From positions 1-64,000 of the forward strand of contig CAUYUJ010015743.1 of the NCBI GenBank assembly GCA_963575745.1: 64,000 nucleotides of DNA. The letters run 5' to 3'. Shown here piece by piece: positions 20,691 to 30,200 of the stretch. The stretch is from Prorocentrum cordatum (taxonomy: Eukaryota > Sar > Dinophyceae > Prorocentrales > Prorocentraceae). The translations under genes and the position numbers were made by a program. The first letter of the stretch is position 1, and every line of letters starts with the position of its first letter. The notes beneath the pieces were generated by a model. The model made no database searches. It saw only the letters and a program-made list of their open reading frames with translations, and was not told the origin of the DNA.

Positions 20691-23600
20691 TTTGTTCTCG
20701 AATTTCAACCATTGGTTTGAGCTCTAGTATTTTTTCCCGTGATATTCGATCTTATTCTTGCTCGCCATCTTGATCTCAGATCGATCAGGTGAATATTACT
20801 ATCGAAAAGCACGGTGGCGGGATCGGCCGTTTTGAGCCATCTTGATATGCGCTGACGGTTTTTTGGACATAACTCGAGCTTTAGGACAGCTGCAGAGCTG
20901 GTAAGTACAGCTAATCGATGTAGAATGATTAGGCGCGTTTGCCTGTCGAATCCAGAGGTCTGAATTCGAGCTACTAGCCGAGCTAGCTCTGCACATCTCT
21001 TCGTTTATTCGAGTCATCTTGATTGACGCTCTCGCTTTTCTGTACTTATCTCAAGCTGTAGGATAGGCACAGAGCTGATATTTGCAGAAACCGATCCAGA
21101 ATCATCATGTGCGTTGGTCTGTCGATTGCAGAGCTCTGAACTCGGTCTGCTGCCCGTTCTAGAATCGCGAAACTATTCGTATTCGTCGAGCCATCTTGAG
21201 AAATGCTCTCGGTTTTCTTGACTGAACTCACGCTGAAGGGGGCTACAGTGCTAGTGCTCATATGAGTCGATTTGAAGACATGAGGCGCGTCCGCCTATCG
21301 AATCCAGAGCTCGCAACCCGGTCTGCTGATCGAACTAGGTCCGCGAAACTATTCGTATTGTTCGAGTCATCCTGAGAGGTGCTGTTAGTTTTCTGCACTT
21401 AACTCGGGCTGTAGGGGGCTGCAGAGCTGGTAATGACACGAGTCGCAGACATGAAACGCGTCTGTCTGTCGCATTCAGAGGTAAACAAATATTCATTATG
21501 AGTGGGAATGTTGGTAGTGCTGTCGGTTTTCTCAAGATAAGTCGAGCTAGGAAGCTCTACGAGTCTTCCGGCGGTAACCAAGATTGACGGTTTACCGCCG
21601 GCGCCCAGTTGCTGGAAGCTGAAGAGTAATTCTGGGACGCTGGAGAGCTAGTTGGCAAGAAAAATCTCGACGGACCTTTTGATGACTTTAGGTCGGTTGA
21701 AAATTTTATTCTCGAAATTCAACAATTCGTTTGAGCTCTAGTATTTTTCTCCCCGTAATATTTGATCTTATCCCCGCTCGCTATCTTGATCTCAGCTCGA
21801 TCGGGTACCTTTTACTGCGAAAAAGCGTCCTGGCGGGATCGGCCCTTTCGAGTCATCTTGATACACGTTGTCAGTGTTTTGTACTTAACTCGAGCTGTAT
21901 GGCATCTACAGAGCTGGTATGCACACCTATCGCATTTAGAATTATCAGCCGCGTTCGTTCCATGAATCCAGAGGTCTGAACTCGGTCTGCTAGTCGAGCT
22001 AGGTACAGCTCATAGTCACACAAATCGATCGGAAATCATCAGGCGCGTTCGTCTGTTGAATCGAGAGCTCTGTACTCGGCCTGCTGCCCGAGCTAAGATT
22101 GCAAAACTATTCGTATTGTTCGAATCATCTTCAGAAGTTCTCTCAATTTTCTGCACTGAACTGGTGCTGGGGAGGGCTACAGTGCTGCGGGTCAGAGAAA
22201 TTGATTTGCATACATCAGGCGCGTCCGTCGGTCGATTCCAGAGCTCGGAACTCGGTGCTGCTCGAACTAGGTTTGCGAAACTATTCTATTATTCGAGTCA
22301 TCCTCAGAGATGCTATCTTGGGCTGTAGGTGGGCTGCAGGGCTGGTAATCACACGAGCCGATTCGCAGACATCAGCCGCGTCCGTCTGTCGCATTCAGAG
22401 GTCTGGACTCGGTTTGATACTCGAACTCGGTTGCCAAACTTTTTGTTTTTTTGTTAGAGTCATCTTGAGAGGTCTGGACGTTCACTAGAGTGTTTTACCA
22501 CAGTATATACTGTCAGGAAGCTCTACGAGTCCCCCGGCGGTAAGAAAGGTTGACGGCTTACCGCCGGCGCCCAGTTTGCTGACTTTTGGTCGGTTGAAAA
22601 TTTTGTTCTCGAAATTTGACCATTCGTTAGAGCTCTAGTATTTTTCCCCGTGATATTCGATCTTATTCCCGCTCGCCATCTTGATCTCAGCTCGATCGGG
22701 TGGATATTACTATCGAAAAGCACTCTGGCGGGATCGGCCGTTTTCAGTCATCTTGTTACTCGCTGACGGTTTTCTGAACCTAACTCGAGCTTGAGGACAG
22801 CTACAGAGCTGGTAAGCACAGCTAATCGATGTAGAATGATCAGGCGCGTTCGCTTGTTCAATCCAGAAGTCTGAACTCGGTCTGTTAGCCGAGCTAGGTC
22901 CGCACATCTGTTCGTATTATTCGAGTCATCTTGATAAGAACTCTCGGTTTTCTGTTCTTAACTCGAGCTGTAGGACAGCTACAGAGCTAATATTTACAGA
23001 AACCGATTCAGAATCATCGTTTGCGTTTGTCTATCGAATCCAGAGCTCTGAACTCGGTCTGCTACCCGATCTAGAATCGCGAAATATTCGTATTGGTCGA
23101 GTCATCTTGAGAAGTGCTCCCTGTTTTCTTTACTCAACTCGCGCTCAGAGGGGGCTACAGTGCTGGTGGTCACAGTAATCGATCTGACGATCAGGCGCGT
23201 CGGCCTGTCGAATCTAGAGCTCTGTCTGAACTCTGTCTGCTGCCCGAATTAGGTCCGCGAAACTATTCGTATTGTTCGAGTCATCCTGAGAGGTGCTGTC
23301 AGTTTTCTGCACTTAACTCGGGCTGTAGGGGGGCTGCAGGGCTGGTAATGACAGGAGTCGATTTGCAGACATCAGACGCGTCTGCCTGTCGCATTCAGAG
23401 GTCAAAAATATATTCACTATGAGTCGGAATGTTGGTAGGTGCTGTCGGTTTTCTCAACTTACGTCGAGCTAGGAAGCTCTACGAGTTTCCCGGCGGTAAC
23501 CAAGGTTGACGGTTTACCGCCGGCGCCCAGTTTCGGGGCGCTGGAGAGCTAGTTGGCAAGAAAAATCTCGACGGACCTTTTGCTGACTTTTGGTCGGTTG

Positions 23601-25658
23601 AAAATTTTGTTCTCAATATTTGACCATTCGTTAGTGCTCTAGTATTTTTTCCCATGATATTTGATCTTATTCCCGCTCGCCATCTTGATCTCAGCTCGAT
23701 CGGGTAACTTTTACTGCCAAAAAGCAGGCAGGCGGGATCGGCCGTTTCGAGTCTTCTTGATACGCGCTGTCGGTGTTGTCAAGATAACTCGAGCTTCAGG
23801 ACAGCTACAGAGCTGGTAAGCACAGCTAATCCATGCAGAATGATCAGGCGCGTTCGCCTGTTCAACCCAGAGGTCTGAACTCGGTCTGCTAGCCGAGCTA
23901 GGTCCGGAAACCTATTCGTATTATTCGAGTCATCTTGACAGACGCTTTCGGTTTTCTGTACTTAACTCGAGGTGTAGGACAGCTACAGAGCTGATATTTA
24001 CAGACCGATTCAGAATGATCAGTTGCGTTTGTCTGTCGAATCCAGAGCTCTGAACTCGGTCTGCTGCCCGATCCATAATCGTGAAACTGTTCGTATTGTT
24101 CGAGTCACCTTGAGAGGTGCTGTCGGTTTTCTGCACTTAACTTGGGCTGTAGGGAGGCTAGAGTGCTGGTGGTGACAGCAATCGATTTTTGGAGACATCA
24201 GACGCGTCCGCCTGTGGAATCCAGAGCTCGGAACTCGGTCTCCTGCCCGAACTCGGTCCGCGAAACTGTTCGTACTGTTCGAGTCATCCTGAAAGATGCT
24301 GTCGGCTTTCTACACTTAACTCGGGCTGTAGGGGGGCTGCAGGGCTGGTAATTACAGGAATCGATCCGGACACATCAGACGCGTCCGCCTGTCGCATTCA
24401 GAGGTCTGAACGGGGTCTGATACTCGAACTGGATTTGCCAAACTATTCGTTTTGTTCGAGTCATCTTGAGAGATGCTGTCGATTGACGCACGTAACTGGG
24501 GCTGTAGGAGAGCTACAGAGCTCGTACAGAAGACAATCCAGAAGCATCGGGAGGCGTTCGGCTGTTGCATCGAGAGGTCTGACATCGCTTGGGCTGAAAA
24601 ACTATTCGTTCTCTGCAATTTTTTTCGACATTATATATTGTCAGGAAGCTCTACGAGTCCCCCGGCGGTAAGAAAGGTTAACGGTTTACCGCCGGCGCCC
24701 AGTAATTCGAAAACGCTGGCAGGCTAGTTGGCTCGAAAAATCTCGACTGAACTTTTCACAACTTTGGCTCGGTTGAAAATTATGTTCTCGAAATTTGACA
24801 ATTCGTTGGAGGTCTAGTATTTTTTCCCGTGATATTCGATATTATTCCCGCTCGCCATCTCGATCTCAGCTCGATCGGGTGAATATTACTATCGAAAAGC
24901 ACTGTGGCGGGATCGGCCGTTTCGAGTCATCTTGATACGCGCTGACGGTTTTCTGAACATAACTCGAGCTTTAGGACAGCTACAGAGCTGGTAAGCACAG
25001 CTTATCGATGTAGAATGATTAGGCGCGTTCGTCTGTTGAATCCAGAGGTCTGAACTCGGTCTGTTAGCCGAGCTAGATCCGCTAACCTATTCGTATTATT
25101 CGAGTCATCTTGACAGGAACTTTCAGTTTTCTGTACTTAACTTGAGGTGTAGGACAGCTACAGAGCTGATGTTTACAGAAACTGATTCAGAATGATCAGT
25201 TGCGTTTGTCTGTCGAATCCAGAGCTCTGAAATCGGTCTGCTGCCCGATCTAGAATCGCGAAACTATTCGTATTGGTCGAGTCCGAGAAGTGCTCTCGGT
25301 CTTCTTCACTCAACTCGCGCTGAGAGGGGCTACAGTGCTTCTTGTGACAGGAACCGATTTGAAGAGATGAGGCACGTCCGTCTGTCGAATCCAGAGCTCG
25401 AAACCCGGTCTGCTGCCCGAACTCGGTCCGCGAAACAATTGCATGACTCGAGTCATCCTGAGAGGTGCTGTCGGTTTTCTGCATTTAGCTCGGGCTGTAG
25501 GGGGGCTGCAGGGTGATGAGAGGAGTCGATTCGAAGACATCAGACGCGTCCGCCTGTCGCATTCGGAGGTCAAAAAATATTGACTATAAGTTGGAATGTT
25601 GGTAGGTGCTGTCGGTTTTCTCAACTTAAGTCGAGCTAGGAAGCTCTACGAGTCTCCC
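20691..25658 (+). repeat. Satellite higher-order units S4-S8
   Basis: Five consecutive units: S4 to about 21,610 (hairpin 21568-21601), S5 to 22,575 (22534-22567), S6 to 23,531 (23490-23523), S7 to 24,703 (24662-24695), and S8 from 24,704, whose hairpin is split by LINE-1 at 25,659. Most heads read gctggagagctagttggcaagaaaaatctcgacgg. The last monomer leads into GGAAGCTCTACGAGT. Short open frames recur with the monomer and are not genes. Confidence 0.85.
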
Positions 25659-25680
25659 GGCTCAAGTTCCCCGGCTCAAG
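25659..25680 (+). other. Tandem spliced-leader relicts at the LINE-1 5' end
   Basis: GGCTCAAG occurs twice (25659-25666, 25673-25680), separated by TTCCCC. This octamer is the 3' end of the dinoflagellate trans-spliced leader, which ends ..TTTTGGCTCAAG (established knowledge). TTCCCC resembles the target hairpin flank (..ACGAGTTTCCCGG / ACGAGGTTCCCGG). The inner leader may therefore mark an older insertion into the same target, and the outer one a later round of trans-splicing and reinsertion. That history is inference. Confidence 0.75.
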
Positions 25681-25845
25681 GCGGGAGCGCGGGAATCGAA
25701 ATCTGGCGGGGCATTCCTTCACAACTCCGCGCGGCCTCCCTCCTCTGGGCGCTGGTCTCCGCTCCCTCAGGGCGCGTCTCTTCTCCCTCTGGGCGCGCAC
25801 CCCCCCGCGGGCGCCGCCATAGTATTTTGATTCTGGGAACTTCTA

Positions 25846-26358
25846 ACCACGTCTTGGGACGAGCCTGAGGACCAGGCAAGGCTTCTGGATCAGTTGGGTC
25901 TTGGCAATTGGCTTGAGACCAGAGAGCAGTGGCTTCAGAGGCAGACTTCATTAGATCTCGACGACGACAGGCTCATCAGCCCAACTGTCCCCGTTATTCG
26001 TACAGAAGGTTATCACTTCGATACAGTTCTCAGGGCTGCTTCTGCTCAACTACTTAAACGACGCAGAGAGGAACAGGGCTTTATAAAGCGTTGGAGTATC
26101 CCCGAAGATATCCTTAAAGGCGACGTCGGAATCATGTCGAGCTCCGTGGATGCAGCTGCTGCTACTGCGGGTACCAAGAGACAGCGAGGTCCTGATGTCC
26201 AGGCGCGCAGGACCCAGACGCTTGCACAATTCACTGACCCCTTCCAGCGATTGGTGATCGAGGGGATGTTCAAACAGGAAGACGTAGGCGACGACATCCG
26301 TGAGACTGTGGAGGCCACTAAGACAGACATCAAGAGGATGGACGGAGTTTTAGCATAA
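25846..26358 (+). CDS. LINE-1 ORF1, N-terminal part, ends at a premature TAA
   Basis: The similarity to LINE-3 ORF1 begins here (TTSWDEPEDQ versus TTSYDSPEAQ) and continues through NWLETREQWLQRQ versus HWGESTEEWFRRQ, a basic cluster KRQRGP (KRARGP in LINE-3) and TDIKRMD. No ATG lies upstream of 26134 in any frame, so the start is non-AUG or at Met 26134 (IMSSSVDAAAA), which would discard about 95 conserved codons. The TAA at 26356-26358 falls inside the coiled coil. The frame continues directly after it, and LINE-3 has a sense codon at the aligned place, so this is a nonsense mutation. Role by family analogy: RNA-binding ORF1 protein of the RNP. Confidence 0.75.
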   Translation, partial: TTSWDEPEDQARLLDQLGLGNWLETREQWLQRQTSLDLDDDRLISPTVPVIRTEGYHFDTVLRAASAQLLKRRREEQGFIKRWSIPEDILKGDVGIMSSSVDAAAATAGTKRQRGPDVQARRTQTLAQFTDPFQRLVIEGMFKQEDVGDDIRETVEATKTDIKRMDGVLA

Positions 26359-26370
26359 CACACTAAACGT

Positions 26371-27201
26371 ATGGATGAAACGGATAAACGTATGGATGAA
26401 CTCGAGAAAACATTAAAAACGGTTCAGAATGGGAGTGCGGTATCTACCTTCAGTGCTGGGAGTGGCCCCGCTGATGGGGGCGGCGGAGGTGGCGGGGGCA
26501 GGAACCAGTTCTCTCCAACATACATCGAGGTCAAGGGGTGGGTCACGGATTGGGCCAATCATCAGAATCGTTGTGCTCAAATGTTGACTGCCGACGACGC
26601 CATGATACTCATTGACAATATATCCAAAGTTATTGCCTCAGATGACCAGGCCTTTCTTAGCAAGGAGGGGACAGAACGTATCAATGCAGGTCGATACATG
26701 TTCGGCAGTTGTCGCATCAAGTTTCTTCCATTCACGGATCGAGAGGTGTTATATCGCTTTCAGAAGCTCCTCAGGATCATTGTGACTCCCACTGCACAGC
26801 GTGCCCCCTTGTCAGAAGGGGCGACTATTCCAGAACCCAGCGTGCTCATCGCGGGCATGACGCAGGTCATCGACCCGACTCAGCTACGTTTCAATATCGA
26901 ATCAGCTCCTTGGAAGCGCGACCATGTTCGTGCAGTTGGTCGCTTCTGCGGGGCCTGGCGCAACGTGTGCCAGCGTCACGGATTGGTCCTGGAGGTGCGG
27001 GGAGAGGTCGGCCCCCCGAAATCGAACATGTGGGTCAAGGCTCAGGGCGACCGACTCCTCCGCCCGATCTGTATTGCTGAATTCGGAGCAGCCCAGACGT
27101 GGACTATCCTTGAGACGCAGTGGGGCCAGCTTCAGGTGAAGTTCCCAAGTCTGACGATCACAGCGACGGACTTCGAGGTCGAGGTCAATCGCAAGGTGTG
27201 A
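26371..27201 (+). CDS. LINE-1 ORF1, C-terminal part
   Basis: Same frame as the preceding segment, 12 bp after the TAA. It begins with heptad-like coiled-coil sequence (MDETDKRMDELEKTLKTV) and a Gly-rich linker (eight consecutive Gly). A conserved C-terminal region follows: QFSPTYIEVKGWVTDW, GRYMFGS, a segment REVLYRFQKLLRI, and APWKRDHVRAVGRFCGAWR..EVRGEVGPPKS. LINE-3 matches all of these and LINE-2 is only distantly similar. The coiled coil plus a possible RRM-like fold resembles the architecture of L1-type ORF1 proteins; the fold is inference. It ends at TGA 27199-27201, with ORF2 continuing in the same frame. Confidence 0.8.
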   Translation: MDETDKRMDELEKTLKTVQNGSAVSTFSAGSGPADGGGGGGGGRNQFSPTYIEVKGWVTDWANHQNRCAQMLTADDAMILIDNISKVIASDDQAFLSKEGTERINAGRYMFGSCRIKFLPFTDREVLYRFQKLLRIIVTPTAQRAPLSEGATIPEPSVLIAGMTQVIDPTQLRFNIESAPWKRDHVRAVGRFCGAWRNVCQRHGLVLEVRGEVGPPKSNMWVKAQGDRLLRPICIAEFGAAQTWTILETQWGQLQVKFPSLTITATDFEVEVNRKV

Positions 27202-27231
27202 CCGAATCGGCACCGGCTGTCGGGGATCAAG

Positions 27232-30200
27232 TTGGGGTGCTGGAACCTCGACAAGGCTGGTGAGAACAACTTCAGAGGCGTGGAGGCGCTCAACCATATG
27301 CGTGCATGTGGCGGCCTGTTCGCGCTTCAGGAGGCCCAGAATATAATTCATGCAGATGCCGCCCGTCTCGGATGGCAGATCAAGCACAGTGCCTGCAGGA
27401 AGGCGGGGCTCATCTTCGATCGAAGTTGGGCCTCGACGTCCAGGGAATTCATTACTACCTTTTCTAGATTCGCCATTGGTGTGTTCGGTACTTCCATCTC
27501 GCCCTTGGTTGTCTGCTCTCTTTATCTGCCCGATTCTCATCGAGAAGATTGCGAAGCGGAGTATGAACTCACGCTTGAGCGTGTCTCTGCCACTTTCACA
27601 AGCCTCAGACACAGGTATAGCCAGGCCAGCTTTGTTTGTTTGCTTGACGGGAATGTTGAGCTACCGCCACTATGTGAGTTAGAATGTAATGGGGAATTGT
27701 ATCTTGCTACGGGAGAGGGCTTGAGGAAGGAGGTCAGGACCTTGGCATGTGGTACGGAGGAGAGGGAGCGTATCAACAGGAGGAGGAGGATGATGGAGAT
27801 GCTCCTGGGGTTCATGCAGACCCACATGTTTAAGGCGGCCAATACCTTTTCTGCAGATAGGCGTCCTACTTGGGAAGCGTGGGGCGAACAACGTAGCTTC
27901 GGACGAATTCAGAAAGTGCTAGATTACATCTTGGTGCCCAGCCGCTGGGAGTGCTCTGAGTGTGAAGTTTCTTGGTGTTACGCAAGAGGAGGAAGGAGGA
28001 ATAGGAGTCGATTAAGTGATCATGCACTTCTAACTGGGCTGTTTGCATCGCCTGGCCGTGTGATTGTGCGACGTGACCACAGGGAGCGGGCAGAGCCGCC
28101 GGCGCCCTCTTTGGTAGGATATCGATGCGTGACATGGGGTGATGAGTTCAATGCCAGGAGGAGGGTGGATCGGAGCTTGGGAGATGTTGTGTTTCGTGGG
28201 ATTCCCGCACGTTCTCTCGAGATGGAGCCAGCCAGCTTACCTTGCACGCTCATCCAGTCTTTTGTTGCTGCTCCTGACGTGGACTTTACCACGACGCAGA
28301 GCGGCAAGCAGAGGCCACCTGTGAGGCCGATCGAGCTCACTCGTCTTTTGGAGAGATGGCGGGAACTACCGCCAGGCACGACTCCAGAGGAAAAGAAACG
28401 TCTCAGGAGTGAGCTTAATCTACATCGCCGTCGGTATCGCAGAGAGGTTGCAGCCTGGAAGTGTCCCCTCAATCGTCGAAAGATTCGTCATTATATTAAA
28501 CACTTGGTGGTGGAGGGCCAGGAGACGGAGGACAGGGAGGTCTGGAGGAAGGAGCTCGACAGTTTCTGCAGAAATAAGCTTTCATCGGATCAGATGCGGG
28601 AGGAGAACGCTAGTATGATGGAGGAGATCAAGGGGAAGGCGAGGGAGGAGCTCGGTAGCAGCACGTATTCGACCATCACTATGGCATTACTCGGACGTGG
28701 GCGGGCGCGTCTCCGTACACAACGAGCCACAGGGCCAGATCGAGTACCGTGTGAGGTGTTAAAGTGTCTCCCTTGGACGGTATTGCGCAATATCCGACGC
28801 TTGTTCAACGATATACTACACATGCGCACACCGTATCCCTCCTCATGGCGTGATATCCTCATCTCCTTTATGCCCAAGCTTCCTGGCATCACGGATCTTA
28901 GGGACGGTAGGCTTCTATGTATGCAGAACGCTATTGCACGATGGTACAGCACATGTATCGTTATCTTGGTGGAACAACATGTCGAGCGAAACGGTCTCTT
29001 TCGCCCTCTCGGTCTTTACGGCTTCCAATCTAACCGCACCACGAACGAGATCACGGCGAGCTTGAAACACATCGGACAGCATGCCTCTACATGGGGGAAG
29101 GGGGAAACAGCACATCTGGCCAATGCAGATATCCTACAAGCCTTCGACCATTGCACGGTAGCCAATGTTAGACGGGGTTTACAGCACGCACATGTACCTT
29201 ATCATCTTCAATATGCTTTTCTCGATCCACTATGTGACAGTGTGGGGACGGTTTGCCATGAAAGTATCGAGGTGGAGAGTGTGAGATGGGATAGATGTAT
29301 TAGAACGGGCGGTGCCGAGGGACCCCTAGGGTTCAACCTTATTATTGCTGCGATGTGGCAGGAAACCTTCCGACAGTGGGATACACAGAACATAGGTTAT
29401 CAAGTGTGTTTTAAAACTGGGGATTCCATGGAGTCTGGCAAATCGTCCTACACGTCGGTCGTCAATCACTTCGTATGGGCAGACAATTGCTACATCTTGG
29501 CACGAAGCAGGGAAGAATTGGCACGCATGATTCACGACCTTACGGTTAGACTCCATGATTTCGGCATGCGCTGGAAACCCTCTAGCTTGCTCTACATGGT
29601 CTTCGGTGCCGACGCCGCGAGAGATGCCGAGGGGCTGATCCTTTCTTCAGCCGACTTACTTGTACCCTTCCAGAATGATGTTATGCGGTTCAGACGTGTT
29701 ACTGAGATGACGGTTCTAGGCGTCCAGTTGTTCTCTGATTATAAGTATTCCTCGCACCTCGATGTGGACTCGAGGATTGAGGCGGCTCGTCGGACATTTT
29801 ACTCCCAGGCAGGATATTTTCGGAACACAAGCACGTCGTTGAAGGAAAAGTTCCAACGATACCAGCAGAAGGTCCAGAGTATTGCCCTTTTCGGTGCGGG
29901 TGGCTGCACGGCCGACAAGGACAGCCTCCACGCACTGCACGCGTTTGAGGGCAGGTGTCTATGTTTCATGCTTCGATGCCGCCGAGAACCAGACGAATCC
30001 CATGCTACTTGGAACGAGAGAAGATACAGCGATGCCAGATTGAGGTTCGCAGAAGCTGGGTACCACAGTTTGGTCCAGAGATTTCTCCGAGCTCAGTGGC
30101 TGCTGGCAAAGGATGTCTCGGCGTATGCGCAGAGGTTGTATCAGGGAGAGGACATGAGGGAGGAGCATAGAGCATGGAGTGATGCACGCATGTGTTTGAT

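Noticed and set aside
27232-27234. TTG as a true start codon for LINE-1 ORF2
   Set aside because: The frame is open back to the ORF1 TGA at 27199-27201 and TTG has no support as a start here; readthrough or reinitiation is as likely.
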